Of a stretch of DNA of 64,000 nucleotides, positions 1 to 15,300 are shown piece by piece. The stretch's first letter is position 1, and every line of letters begins with the position of its first letter. The stretch spans positions 10,567,897-10,631,896 of the forward strand of contig NC_134652.1 of NCBI RefSeq assembly GCF_030463565.1. The letters are read 5' to 3'. The DNA comes from Pelecanus crispus. Its lineage: Eukaryota; Chordata; Aves; Pelecaniformes; Pelecanidae. A program made the translations under genes and the position numbers. Under the pieces are notes generated by a model, which was given only the letters and a program-made list of their open reading frames with translations, was not told where the DNA came from and searched no databases.

Positions 1-227
1 CACTGTTGGCATTGGATTAATTGAGGAGCTGAAAAAGAATCAATTAGTGGCTAAACTATGCAAATAATTTCATTTTCTTTGTCACTCATGACATTGAACT
101 TACTTTGTTTCCTGCATTTAATATTAATATTATTGTTTCTCCTTTCCTCTTGACTGATAATTATTCAAACAAATGACAGCTTAAAAAAAAAAGAATGATT
201 TTTTTTTTTGTTCTCCCTGTGTTTCAG

Positions 228-332
228 ATAGCCTATAAATCTGATTACAAACATGACGGTGTTGACTACAATTACCCAGCTACTGTCACTCCTTCATATC
301 AGACAACAAGGAAGTTGGTCCCTTTGAAAGAT
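228..332 (+). CDS. NRAP: NRAP exon a (window codons 1-35)
   Basis: This 35-codon phase-0 exon begins IAYKSDYKHD and ends PLKD, followed by the donor GTAAAT. It precedes the first complete super-repeat in the window and closely matches human NRAP. Positions 1-227 are the end of the preceding intron. The next intron (333-2716) holds the 49-nt inverted repeat described separately and otherwise no recognised gene. Confidence 0.93.
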
Positions 333-3300
333 GTAAATAATTTTATGTTGGTTTTTTTTTTTTTTCCTATGACTTGCATGGCTCATCATCTCTCTGTAGG
401 AGAGACTGTGATACATTGCATGTGTCAAATGATGATTTAATCATGGGAGCAAACAGCTAGTGATAACAAAGTTAAAGCAAAAAAGAGCAGGGAGTCAAGA
501 GGGCTCAGAGGAATAGAAAGTGCTGCCACCTCCTGTCATTGGCTTCAGTTCAGCACAGATTGTACAGTCATGTGAAATGAATGAGTTCTGCCCTGTCCCT
601 AGTCTGTGTTGCAAAATGTCTCACCATCCTGGGCAGCTTCAACACCAGCATCAAGCACTGAAAGGACAGGGAGACTTAAATAGGCTTCTCATCCTTTGTG
701 AATTCCCTGAAGACAGGGTGTTCACCTTCTTTATGCCTGTGGTCCGTGTGAGAGGTGCCATCTGTGCTTGGGGTTGAGTTACTGATGGAACAATGTGAAG
801 AAGTTTGTGTACTGCTGTGATTATATGTGCTCTGCAGATAAATAGAGGATGTCAGACTGTAGAGGATACTTTCACCTCTCACAAGCATTAAAGGCTTGAT
901 TGATCTCCTCTACCATTGGGAACTTAACCTATGCCTTATTTAGGAGCACAGTCACCAGGCATTACTTATAAAATCAACAGAAAGAGAGCAGCACCTCTGC
1001 AGGGCATTTCGGACTACTTAAGATGTGTATAACCCCGTCTTTCCATTGAAATTGCAAGAAACCAGGGGCAAGATGCCTTAGAGAGGCCATTAACGTTATA
1101 TGAGATTTATCTGGGCCTAAATAACTCTTCCAAGAAAAAGACGGTAGCATGAAGAGGTAGAATTGAGAACCCTGATGTTTTTGAGGAAGTACTTGATATA
1201 CTTCAACTGTAAGATGCACTATTGGATCTTCAGCAGTAATTTCAGCTTTGTCCTTGAAAAAGTTTAAAAAAGTAAAGTTCAGTGTTTGATTGCTTAGTGT
1301 GTGAGAGAGTTGTACTCTTAAAGAGTTCCAAGTAAGCATGAATTCATGTCCAAAATGTACAAGTTAGTTCTACCCACTCTAAACATTTCAGTACTACCTG
1401 TGGCTGTATGATTCGTAGTCAGCATCTGCGTTTGGAGCACATAAATCAATTGGCCACAGAGACTCAGCTGCACTAGTCATGATTATCATCTAGTAGTTTG
1501 AAACAGTCCGAGGACTCATCTGCTCACTGATAACCAATCAGTTACTTTGAACTCTTTAAGAATACAACTGTCTCACACACTAAGCAATCACAAGTAGCAA
1601 TAAATACACAGTTTCAGTTAAAAAGAAATGATCCCTTTCTGTGGAATTGACATTCTCTCTGTCTCTGCAAAGAAGCAAATGAACTGTTTTAAGTACTTTG
1701 ATCACTTTGGACCTGTGAGATAATTCAGGCCTTTTTTCCTAGTTTTTGTCATTATGACAGAAAGAACAAGTTTACATGAAGATACCTGAGATAAGAAAGT
1801 TTGCATTAAAATAGTTTCAGTAACTCAAAGTCTCTAGAAATATACTCCACTTTACTGGAAAAAAGTGTTCTTAAGAAACTAGTTTTAAGCAATGTGATTT
1901 GCAATGTTTGCAAAGTGGTGATTGTCTACAGTGAATGCTAATTAAGGCCTACAGAGAATAATAATTGTGTCCTGCAGTGTAGCACTGAGTCCTTTGGCAG
2001 CAACAGGTTTAAAAGAAAGCTTCTCCATGATTTTTTTATCTTGCATAACTTTGAGATATAATATATTTATTTTATAGCCTTTTATTGCTGCTACCATATT
2101 AATGTTAGGAATTTAGTGGGCTCCAATCCTATCAATGGCTGACATTAAAATTACTTTTTTTGTACCATAAATATGTACTTTTCTTCTCTCATCATCCACA
2201 CACACCTCTTACCACACAGGGAAATTCTGTGATTAATTATTACATTAAAACTCATTAAATACAAAGTGTAAGGGAGTTAATTTGCTCTGCACAGCGTTGC
2301 GCTGGACAGACCTCTTAATAGACAGTTACAATGTTCCTTTATAAAGATAGTCTGATAAAGATAAAAATAGTCTAAGTGGTGGTTAAGATTATCAGTTCTA
2401 TTGGAATGCTTTGGGGGACCAGCAGAAACTGCATCTTTTTAAGAATTTGTGGGTTTGAGGGGGAGGAGTTATAAGTGAGTTCATCTTCAAAGTGGAATAA
2501 AAACTGTGACCTCAGAAGGAAGGAAATTTTCAGAGCATTAACTCAGATCTCATGCAAGAGATCCTGGCATTTTTCCTTACCTCAGTTTATTATGGTTTAA
2601 GTAATGATTTATCCAGAGTATTAGCTAACAAAACTTTGTCTACTCAATCTCTCATTTTCTAATCTGAACGTTTCTTCCTAGATTAAGTCTTTTTTTTTGA
2701 TTTTATCTTAAATTAGGTAAACTACAGGCAAAGCATAGACAAGCTGAAGTACAGCTCTGTTACCAGCACTCCACAAATTGCTCAAGCCAAAATAAATGCG
2801 CAGCAGCTCAGTGATGTAAGTTCTGTTGTCATTAGACACCATTGTTTATTAGAATTATGAAATAATTATATTTCATAGCATTTGTAGCACTTAAGTGTTT
2901 TTGTTCTTGATAGTCCATCAGCAGATTTACAACCAAAACAACAATAGAAATTGAATGAAATCACTTCCAAAAATGTGGCAAGCATACCAGTAGATCTAAT
3001 ATTCTCCTCCATTTTTAAGATTTATATAAGTGTGCTTTCTTAGGGATTTATCTTCTGTGTCTTTATTAATGGATGGTTTTAATAATGTATTTTCTTCTTA
3101 CAGATAATCAGTAACTATTCTATTTATAGAATAACTGTTCTACTTCCTAGTACCTAGGAAAAAGTTATAATTGCCTTATTGCCCTCATATTTATGTCAGC
3201 CATACCTATAAGTGTATCTGTAACATATGGTGCTAATAGCCTGAAATTCAACAGCAGTCAATCAGTGTAACGGTCATATTTTTAGTGAGTTAAAAATAAC

Positions 3301-6300
3301 TGAGTTTGTTGTTGACTTTTTCAATATATGGCAGTTGAACTACCGAGCCCAGTACGAGAAGACAAAAACAAATTACACTCTACCTCAGGACGTACCTCAA
3401 TTAGTCAAGGCAAAAGCCAATGCTGAGTTATACAGTGAGGTAAGCCAAGCAATGTGGAAATATTAGTATTCATGATGCCATTGACAGACAGAAATGAATG
3501 TAAAGATGGTGACACTCTTTCTGGAAGCATTTAGCCTTTATCAGCGGTCTTTACTAAACAGCATGAAGATTGGTAACCAGAATAGATAGGGATACAATCT
3601 AAAGTACAGTGAAACCACTAGACTTTTTTTTTAAGACCTTTTCAGATGATTTGAATTTGTTTAGTAAATCAGTGTTCACAAAATTAACTGATTTTGAGGC
3701 TGTATTTGTATGAAGTACCAACTTTTGCACAGTTCCAATAACTCAAAGCCCACTGGAATCAATGGAAAGAAACACAATGACTTCAGTGAACTTGGATCAA
3801 GCCCACTGTTGCTGCCATTCATAATTCATGACAATATGTAGTGATTTACTTAGAGACCTGGGTGTTAAAATCAAACACTTGCAGGAAAAGTTTAACTTCT
3901 ATTTAATTTTTAAAGTATTTTTCAGGCCTCCATTGTTATAGATAGTTTTGGAGGGAAAAAAGCCCAACAGGACAAATAAATACAAAACCAGAAAAAAACT
4001 CCAGACTTATTACTGGTGTGACTGTTACTTTTGAGCCAGTTTCATAATTTTTTATGGTTTTGAGTCGGCATTACTGCAAGTTTTTCCTGGCATATTCATA
4101 CCTTGTGTTCTTCCCCTAAGTTTTATTTGAGTTGCATTGGTGAAGTGTTGTGGAGCAACACTCTTTGTGACTATAATGTGTTGAGAAGCATGCTCATTGT
4201 TAGATATTAGTAAAATATAACCATATGAAAAGCCAAATCCAGAAATCAGGCCTTCATCGATACTTCATTAGGTACATGCTTAGTATGGATGAATACTTGA
4301 TCCTGCTCTAATGGAATTTCAAGTGGAACCTTGAAAAAGAGCTTAAATGACTAGTACTTCAACTTCCATTAACTTTCAGCAGTTAAGCATGTGATTCTCA
4401 TGCATTTCATCTACGTTTGTGATCTAGTGTGGCTCGTGAGTGTGCTTTTGAAGCAAATCTCCTGATCATAAGGGTTGCTTCACTGAGCTTTGCTTCACAT
4501 TGTGGGGTGGTCTCAGAGCACATGAGCTGGGTTTCTTTTGAATGAAGCCAAACTGAAAGATGATCTCCAGCAGCTCAAATAAAGAACTCCAGCTACAAAT
4601 AGGCATTTGGTGCATGGGACCTGACTAGCTCTAGTTTGGGAGGGGGGTAAGAAAAATTCTGAAATGAGTAGTGCAACGTCTGATTCTGAGCACCAGCTGT
4701 TCTGCCCTATAGATCAGCTGCTATTGATCTACACTATTTGCTTATGTAGACGTAACCACAGGCACTTTTGAAAAACCTTCCCTCCCCCATATCTATTTAA
4801 AATTGGTGCATGTTCTGGGATTTGAAGTGCCTGTAAACTTCAAGAATAAAATTCTTGACTCAATTCTGGCCAATTAATTAGCTCAAAATGGTAATGAACT
4901 GTGACTTAAGAAGGTTCTGGTTTGTGGACTGAGCATATTTATACTTCTGTTTTGCTCTTAGTCATTTTCATGTTTTTCTGAAGATCTTGTGTGTTTATGT
5001 GTTAGTGACATGTTGCTGTCTTTCTCAGATAAAGTACAAAGAAGGCTGGGAGAAGAGTAAGGGCCGGGGCTTTGAAATGAAACTTGATTCTCTGCCTTTG
5101 CTTGCTGCCAAAGCTTCAAGGGATCTTGCCAGTGATGTATGTTATATTTAATTACCTAGGAATTATTCTTTATAGAAGTTGCTACAGCACAGGGGAATAA
5201 AGCTTAGGTCACTTCATCTGGATTTTTAAGTCCTGGATTTGGCTGTCCATCTTTCTCAATGGCTGATGAACAGTTGGAAACTTTCTCAGACTCTGCTATG
5301 AAATTTCACTCTCTGAAAATTATTTTTTTAAATACAAGTGTACAGAAGGAAGCAAAATTTGCAGAATAATGATGGTTCAATCCTCCCATAGTAAAATTCA
5401 GTGTTTTGAATTGTTTATAGCCTCAAAAATACTGTTATCATCCACTGCAAAGGGAATGCATATTTCTTTAGTCTGCTTCTTTAACATAAATACATGTATA
5501 TAAAAAATTTCCAGACAAACGCTTTTTAAACGACTTATCTCATGATTCTTAACGTGCAGAGAGGCAGAAAAGGAAGAAACTTTTCCTGCAGCTAGAAAGT
5601 GTTCAGCAATGATGGTGATTCCGAAATCCAGCCTCATTAAGAAAATAAAATCTTGAATTTCTTGCTTGGTTTTTACATGATTGATTTCTTATCTTTTGCT
5701 TTAAGAACCACATAGTTTAGCTAATCAGAAGACTTTAAGTTTATAAGCATATCCACCTCAGAGGAGTGATCCTTAAAGAATGAGGTTAAAGACCACATAA
5801 ATGAGAGACCAACCTTGCACCTTTGGGAATTCCTGAGAAAATCTGGGAAATCTGAAGTGACAAAGTGAGAATCAGACTAAGCCCTTGTAAATTTTGGCCA
5901 TACAAATTGCCAGTGAAAAACATATTGCTTATCTCTTGGGTAATTGGAAATGTGCTTTGACTTAAAATATTTTTTTCACAGATTAAATATAAAGAAGAAT
6001 ATGAAAAAACAAAAGGAAAAGCAATTGGAACCAAGGATTCAAGACTTTTGCACTCTCTGCAGGTGGCCAAGATGAGTAGTGAGGTAAATTATTTATTTCT
6101 TTTACTGAAAAGGTGTTTTTCATAATTATGAATCTTTCGGCAACAACATACAATCTACCACTGTTACTGCTTTCACTATACAAAATTCTTGGAAGTGTTT
6201 AAAAAAAATTGGTTTCCTTCCTCCATCTGTTAATCTGCAATGATAGCACAGTCTTTTTGTTCTCGTAGGGAATTTTGGGTTGATGGTGTCCTTATTTTGG

Positions 6301-9300
6301 GGCAGGAAAATAACATCCTATTAAAACTGCAATATAAATACTTCTATATAAAACTTTCAAGCAGATGAAAGTATGTTTAAAAGTAAGAGGTACTGTAAGA
6401 GAAAAGATGTCTCTAGAGTCTGCAAAATTCATCCTGCCATCTGTTTTGTGGATCCCTTGTAGGACCTGATCTCTACATGTGTTTTTTGCCTACTCTGCAT
6501 AATAGGCAGAATGCAAGAGTGGCGATTTAAGATAGCTTTGGCTTTGCAAAACACTGATACAGAAAACTTATTTTCATTCCTTCTATTTCTAGATTGCCTA
6601 CAAAAAAGATTTTGAGGAGAGTAAGACCCATTTCCATCTACCTATGGATATGATAAACTTGAGACATGCTAAGAAGGCCCAGGCACTTGCTAGTGACTTG
6701 GATTATAGAAAGAGACTCCATGAATACACAGTGGTTCCAGAAGACATGAAGACCAAATGGGCAAAGAAGGCCTATGGTCTCCAGAGTGATGTAAGACGCT
6801 GTATACTCAGTTTAACTGTTATAAGCAGTATGAGTGTTTATAGCCTTTTTCAGTTTGACATTAATTCTCGTTTCATATGGACAGTGTTTGATTTGCACTA
6901 TGACTTTTTAAAATGTCTTTGCAATGTCTTTGAAACTGGAAAAGGTGCACACGTTCACATGCAAACATTGTACCTGTGTTCCCCCATGTCAATAAGTGTC
7001 ATTTTCCTCTACAGCTTCGATATAGGGCAGATCTGATGTGGATGAAAGGAGCTGGGTGTATTACAGAAGGAAGTCTTAATATACAGCAAGCCAAAAAGGC
7101 AGGAGATTTGGTCAGTGAGGTAAGTAAAGTGCTCAGGCTTCTGTGTGTTGTTTATTCAAATGTTTATGCACACTTATTCCACTACATTATGTGGAATAGG
7201 TAAGGAATTCGGAATTCCTAGTACAGAAAATCTGAGAAATGGAAGAACTGATGGACATCGTTTATTTATTCTGCAGTTCAGGAGATCCTGGGTTAGTGGT
7301 TAAAAATATTTTCCTGTTATATGATTATTGTGTCAAGTTTGTGAGGCAGAAGTCCCCATAATTGTGCTTCCACCTCTTTTCATTTGCCTGCCCATTTTGT
7401 AGAGTGGCATTGGAAGCAATTAGAATTTCCTATGGTACATGCTACACAAAATACATAGAGTTTTAAGGAACGGTGTTGAAAAATTAGATATTTGTTAGCC
7501 ATGTCTGGAAATTTCTTTGCTCTTTGGCTAATAAAGGCTGTGACTTCACTGGCAACTTCAGCTTGTGCTGCTTTTCATTGCTTTTGCTTGATTGCATGGT
7601 TTTGCACTGCCATTAACCTTATGGAAGTATACTTCCTCAGCTGCTTAGCTATGGTTGAATTGTCTCACTAGTGCTAGGAAAACTAGAGGACAGGTAGAAG
7701 AATAAGTTAAGGGAGGTTTGACAAGAAGGATAAAATCCCTCTTAGTGCTGGAGGAAGGAACAGAAGCCAGTTAGTTACTGGAGACCACACTCTCTGATAC
7801 TTTGGGTCTCTGACATCATCTCGCTGCTCCTTTTAGAAACAAAAGAAGAGCAGCTACTCTCAGATTGGTGTCTTGCTAGGGATAGACTGACATCTGCTGC
7901 TGTGTAGTGCAGTAGTAATAATCACTTCCACAAATATTTAATCCATAATGATCTGCCTTTTTATTCCAGCGTTGTGTAAGGCCAAGATATGGCTGACAGT
8001 CACTTAAACTGGAGAATGGTGGATATTATTTTAGAGATCTCTATTGCCATACAGAGCCTGGCATTTTGTCATTTCTTTGCAGAATGTCACTACATTGTGT
8101 TCCATGGGATGTGACAAAACATGCTGTTTTTAATCTGCCTCCCTTCCTTCCAGGTTCCTAAAATAAAACGATGAGCAACTCTTTGAAGTGCTGCATGCTT
8201 TTTTAACTTCTGTTTTGTGTTCCCCTAGCAGAGACACAGTGTAAACTGATCTGTTCACCCATCAGCTCAAACAGAAGGATTTCTCTCCTGAAATGCCAGA
8301 TAATGAGAAAATGCATTTACACCTTTTCTAGGTGGAATGCCCCACTTCATAGTTGAACTGTTAGAATAAGAATTTGACTAAAATATATAAGAAGTGTTTG
8401 CCTGGTCTGCTCTATTATACTGTGGTCTTGTAGGGTGCTGCATTTCCTTGTACTGTCTCAAAGATAGAGATGGTTATCTTGCTCTCCAATGAGTGATGCA
8501 AAAGGCTCAGGCAGTGACCTTGATTCAAAATAGGCCTGATCCAAAGCCCATTCACTTCGGTGTGTTTCAGATGTAAAGTGAAAAGTAAGATGGAATAAAA
8601 ATAAGGGAAGTCATATTTACCAAACTAGAAATGTTAGCCTCTATGCAAATTTGTCCGTTCAAATAGATTTTATATAATACTGGTACCAGAGAACGAATGG
8701 AGCACAATGTTTCTTCCCACATCCAAGACTTGAACCTTGCAAAAGGCTCTCATAGCTGCTGCTCCCAGGAAGGCTTGACTGCAATATCTATGCTAAGCTC
8801 TGCTTTGAAAAGAACTGGGAGATGGTGGGGGAGATTTTGAATTAAAATTGCTTTCAGGACACTGAAATTGCCCATTCTAATTTAATTGATAATTTAGAAA
8901 TATCTTAATAATTTAAAAATTTCTCAGTAACACACGTTCAGTGGTTTGAACAACATGCATAAGCTTGAGAAGTCTCATGTAAGAAAATGAGATAGTAATA
9001 CTGAGTGTGTAGCTCATGAGCTCTCTTGGGCACTGACTTAAGTCATACACAGTTTGTGAAGGACACCCATCAGTTGGTGTGCAACCTAGATCTTGTAAGA
9101 TATATAGCTAGTACATTTGGCACCAAAGAGTATCTCTGCTTGCTGTGTCAGCAGCAATGCCTTTGGCATACTCTTGCACTACCCTCCTCACCACTGGGGT
9201 CCTCCCAGCAGAAAATACTAGGGGTAGTATTTGGAAGCTTATCTTGCTGATACCTGTGCTAAAATTGTCTTGGGAATTTACAGGGGACTTCTGGCTCTGT

Positions 9301-12300
9301 CAAGTTATGTATTTGTTGAAAGCACTACATTGTTGGAGAAGGTAAATATTGTAGCAACTTTTGTGTAACCTGCTTTAATTTGATCTAGAAAAAGTACAGA
9401 CAGAAGGCTGATGCTCTGAAGTTCACCAGTGTGGCTGACAGTTCTCAGATCAAACATGCCAAGAAAAGCCAGGAACTGCAAAGTGATGTGAGTCCTTCAC
9501 TCATTTCTCCATGCAAGTAGTTTACTCATAATGTGGTCATTCCTGATATATGTACAGTGGGAGGGGGCGGTGGTGGTGGTAGAGGACCCAGGCATGAAAC
9601 ATTTCCATATATGAAATTTCTTGAGATTTATTTCTAAGGGTTTTTATTTGTTTGTTTGATGAATTCTCTCATTGAATTCTCTGAACTAGAACAACAACAA
9701 AAAAGCAAACCCCAATGGGTATTAGCCTTGTTAGACCACATGTTCTTCAGGTGTTGCTGTCAAGGTACTTCTAGTAAAATGATAAAATAGGCATATTTTC
9801 CCAAACTGGGTGACTTCAGAAAGTTTCCTATTCTTCCTCGGGGCTGGGAGACCCTGGCAGATGGTATTTCAGAACTCCCTGGCAGGACTTAGCTGACAGC
9901 AACTCACTTTTAGGTTTCCAGGAGAAGGGGAACCTGTTGTTAAAATTGCTGACCAACTAATTTTGGAACAGTAGAGACTTGCCAAGCTTTTTTTAGTTAT
10001 TTTTAATATGTTGTGCTTTGAACTGAAGATACTGTCAGCTTCTCAGCTGTTACGTGAATGAAGCATTACTGCTTCTTGATTGGTCTTTTTCAGGCAGCTA
10101 CCATGTTTTCTTTTTTTGCTCCTCTATGTCAATAAAAACCTGTCACTTACTTGGATGAGTGTTGTGTGTCTCAATGATGACACAAGATTGAATCAGAGGA
10201 TAATGCTGGTCTCCTGACCCCCATTACTTATCTCCTATGTACTGGACAATGCTGCCTTTCTGTATGTGTGTTGAAGTCAGAACAGTAACCATGGATTTAG
10301 AGCTTCATAGTAGGGACAATTTTTTTTCTTTTTCTGTGAGACGTAAGAAATGTAAGACTTTCTGAAATGGGACATCTTTCCATAGCTTTTCAACAATTCC
10401 TCCAACAGCTTTATGGGCTTCTGAAACAGAGCAGTTCATTTCTCTGTTGATGTTGCCCTGGGGTATAAAATGGAGATGTTTGCTACTTGGATCATAAAAG
10501 GTCCTTGATATTTTCATTTAAAGTTGGAATGTTAGTCCTCACTGGAGTATTATGTCAGCAACTGCATTTAGGTCACAAATTTTCTCTGCAGATTCAATTG
10601 CTTAGTTTTCTTAATTTCATGCCTAAAATTCACTATTTCTGTGTCCTATTAAAGACTTTCATTCCACCTAAAAAGTAGCTGCAGTTTAATATTGGATGAA
10701 ATACATTCTTGCATACATTTTGTACTGAACATGAATTAATGTCAGCCAGTTAAGTAGCTAACTTTAGGAAAGAGAAAGTGTCCTGATATGTATGTTGTTT
10801 CACTGCTTCTCTGAAATTTAACCATGAGTAATTTGGTCTACCTGACTCTGTGGGTCAGCTTATAAATTCAGATTTGGCAAAAAAAGTCGTGATGCTAAAG
10901 ATGAACTCACCAAATAAATTAACCCTAACAAATCCTTGAATATTTGGGGTGTCTTAATCAGTATTCCTTCAACATTAAACATGGACTACTGCTTGTTAAC
11001 CCTGCTTTGCTTTGTGTGGACAGGTTGCCTACAGGTCAGGAAAAGAGCAGTTTCTTCATCAGTACACCATCAGCAAAGATGATCCTGTCTTCATACTGGC
11101 CAAAGCAAATGCTGCCAATATCAGTGAGGTACTGTGTGAGACAGAGGTTTGGATTCCCTCACTCCTGTGAATAGTTACAGCTCCTCTTGAAATGTTTGTT
11201 CTGTAGGCAAAAGTTAGGTTCTTTCTCTGAGAAGGTCCAAATGTTTTAGATGTAAAAACTTTATATCCAAATTTAATTACTTGTTCTTAATTAAATACTA
11301 GTCACATCTGGTGTTCCAAAGACTAGTCACTTTTCAGTGTTTGAAGCTATGTATTTTCCACATGCTTCCAGATGAGTCGCACATTGACAGTTTCACTGGA
11401 ACCAGTGAGATAATGGGGTTACATTATCCATGGTTACAGTAAGTGAAGACACCAGGATCTGATCCTTAGACATATGGTTGCTGGGCACAGAGTGTATGCT
11501 GGTCAGATGTTACTTGAGAGCTTTCACTGTGACTATAAAACAAATAGAATATATTGATAGTAATAAAGAGGCTGTGTTACTGTCATCTTTTTAGAAACTG
11601 TACAAGAGTAGCTGGGAGAAGCAGAAGGAAAAAGGATTTGTGCTTCGTCTGGATGCTTTGTCATTCTTGACAGCTACGGCAAAGAGGGATCTGGCAAGTG
11701 ATGTGAGTATGGACTCCATCAGCCTTCTTTATTCTTGGGATAGCTGACAGTCCAGGTTGCTACCAGAGTGTTGGGCATGTGTCACATATGTCTCGGTGCT
11801 CTGAGCCACCCTCACTTGATCCATGCTGAGGAGCAGTGGAAGAGATGTCTGGGTGATTGGCATTCCGTAATTAGTCAGAAGGTTTGCTCTGAGCAATTCA
11901 GAGTTTTTCCTGGCATGCTGACTGTGTTCTCCTATTCTCATTTTGACCTGAGGGTGAATTTTAGAACTCAAAATGAAGTGGAAATCACCTGTGAAACATT
12001 GTAACTTAATAAACCTATGCCTGGCCAGAAAATTCCTAAAAGAACCTTCTGACCTCAGTGGTTAAAGAATGTTGTTTTTCTAGAGAGAACCAAAAAGAAA
12101 AGACTTCTTACAGGTTTTTGTGAACATACTATTATTGAGAAAGAGTTTAAAAAACACTAATTTCTAAGGCATTCCAGTTCTCTGTTGCAAATGGACTTCA
12201 TACTTGCTTGTATTGAGGACCAAACATGTCAAAACACTGATAGACCATTGCTTTACCACTAGCAGAGCTGTCAGTTTGGCAGCTTAGGTCATTTACTCAT

Positions 12301-15300
12301 GGCCTATTTTTTTCTTCACAGATTAAATATAAGGAAGATTATGAGAAGATGAAGGGTAAGCTGATCGGAGTAAAAGCTGTGGAGGAAGATTTGAAGATGG
12401 CTCATTCTCTTCAAATGTCAAAGTTGCAGAGTGATCTGGAGTACAAGAAGGCATTTGAGGATACAAAGAATCAGTTCCAGGTCTCCATGGATATGGTTAA
12501 CCTTGTCCATGCCAAAAAGGCTCAGAATTTGGCTACAGATAGAGGATACAAGACAGCTCTCCATCACTACACAGCCCTGCCTACTGACATGAAAGTGGCA
12601 TGGGCCAAGTGGGCCTATGGATTGCAAAGTGATGTAAGTCCAGAGCTTCATGTATTTCAATACACTTGCATTCAACCCCTTCAGACACTTAGGGCTGAGT
12701 TTCTTCAGATGTTTATGCTTTTAATGCCATGACATATTTATGCACCTAATTTTTAAACTAATAAACAGTTAATATTAAACCAGTATATATTAACCACTTA
12801 TTTGCTCAAGAGATATATTTAAGGTGTGCAGTGTTTTTGAGGAGTGTTATAATCCTATTTATGAGCATGGCTTCTTCAAAGCCTACTTCAAATGTTAATA
12901 AAACACTAGGATACATTTATTTTTTTTTACCTAATATGCAGAGAGGTTACATAATTTTTGGTGATAAAATTGGTGATAAAATTTGATATGGAGACCACAT
13001 GCTCAGATGCTGTAACCATCAGATGAACTGTCTGGTGCTGTAAATGGTTACTATAAGTCAGACTTTCCATTCTGAGGTTTTAAGTCAGAACTTTTCAAGG
13101 AGACTCAGATACGCGTACAGGTCTTGTTGAGGTATAGGCACTGAAACCCTTCTGGCTTCTTTGAGAAACCCAGATGTAGAACTTGTATAAGCTTTTGGAA
13201 TTCAGTAGACTGTTGGTAGAGGAGATTTTGTGAGGAAAGTGAGAAGTACTCCTGTACTCTTCCTCCTTAAAGACACAAGGAAAAGACAAAACAAAAGGAT
13301 AAAACAAAAAGTATAGGGGTTGGGAAATGCTAAGTATCATTTTCTTATCCCTACAAATCATTAATGGTATTTTAAACAGTGCACTATGTACAATAAAACT
13401 GAAGTTTTTGCTATGTTAGAGTAAAAACGACAAAGGACAGTAAGGTGTAGACCGCTTCTAAAAATTACCTTGCAAAGCATATTGCACAAGTGCTGGTGAG
13501 TCCTGATACTTCTATTTCATTCTGTAATTTTTTTTGCTTTCCTTGCAACTGTGCAATAGTGAATAAAACAAAAGCAGGCACTAATTTCACTTCATTGTTG
13601 TTCCTGAGATGTCTGAATCCTTTAATGGCATTTTAAGTGTATGAATACCAACAATAGGACTTTTTTTTTTCTTTGTCAGAACCGATACAGAGCAGATTTG
13701 AACTGGATGAAAGGAGTTGGATGGATAGCCACTGGGTCATTAAATGTGGAGCAGGCTAAGAAGGCAGGAGAACTCATTAGTGAGGTGAGATTTCATGACA
13801 GCATGTAACAGAATTTGCTGCATAATGCGTGCAAAATGTCTGTATAAAATTAAAATAATTTCCACTCAAAGGGGAAAGAAAAAGGCATATCACATGAAAG
13901 CCCTCAAAACCAGGGATAGGACTGGTAATTAGAGGGAAACCAGATACCAAACACGCACCAGTAGGAGTCCATATAGCCTTTGCAAAAACAAAGTAGGTGA
14001 CAAATGATATTATGAATAATAATGGCAATCAAACAGTGCTCAATTGCTACCCACTAGCCTACCTTTTTAATGAAGCAAAACAGGAGAGGTGATGAAAAGA
14101 TGCAGTCATTGGACCCAGAACCTTCTTTTGTAACAGATACACATTCCTTCTTGCTCCTTTTTCATATATAGTCACATTAACTATTGAAATTCACATAGAT
14201 ATCTCTGTGGCTATCTATCGGCCCAAGTAGTTTTCATCCTCATTTATCCTTATAACCAGTATCACTTACAGGAGAAGGAGAACTTTAGCATACTTTATGC
14301 CAGTTGCATGAGGCCTTCAAAGGAGGTTGTAGTGGAAGTTGTTAAAAGGTTCATAGTATTCTGTGATTTCAGAGGGAGTCCTACTGGCCAAATCTGCTGC
14401 AGTTGGAGACTGAATCCTGTGATTTTTTTAGATAAGCACTGATGATGCAGGAATCACCTGTCCATTCACTCAATAAGAATAATAGCATAACCACTGGTGT
14501 AGTGTCTCAGAAAAATATGGTCATCCTTTCACTTCTGCCTGATTGCTAACACTATTTTTTCCCATGTAATAATCTACAATGAAGAAGGATGATTTTTTTA
14601 GACACAATAAACTACATCCTCAGTTAGTGTAAAGCAAGGTAGCTTCATAAAAGCTAGTACAACAATGCCATCTGGAATAATAACTGTGAATCTGTATAGG
14701 TATACAATTTTGATGTTATAGCAGTGAAAACTGCCGACTAGAAATTTGACCTGCTAGGTTGTTCATCTCAACCTTTTTGTGAGTGCTAAATAATTTTAGG
14801 TGGCTATGAGCCTCCTCCCTTCTTGCATACACACAGTGACTAGCCCTTGTAATACTGCTAAAAAGCAATTGCCAGAATATAATTTCTAGGAATTTTATGT
14901 AGAGATGTTCTGGTCAGCTCTTACTTGTCTCTACAGCTAATCAGGACAAAGTGTAAACCACTTTTGTACCCAGTTAAACTTAGTAAGATTACTCATTTTT
15001 AACAGATTTCTTTCTGAAACCAAAACATTGCTCATAAGCTTGTAATACCTTAAAAGAGTTAATGTGTTTTACATTGGTGTTTTGAGTCCCCAAAGAATCA
15101 AGATGTTGCCTCAAATAAACTTCTATGGATCACAGCTCAATTTAAAGGAGAGTGACATACCTTTAGACTTGAACACTGAGATAAAAACAATTTCCAGAAG
15201 AGCCATGAACATGCTTATTGACTTGGGAGTTCATCACAGGCATCAGGAAGATTTAGTATGCACTACTTGGAGAAGAGATAAGAGTGTTGATGGGTATAGG

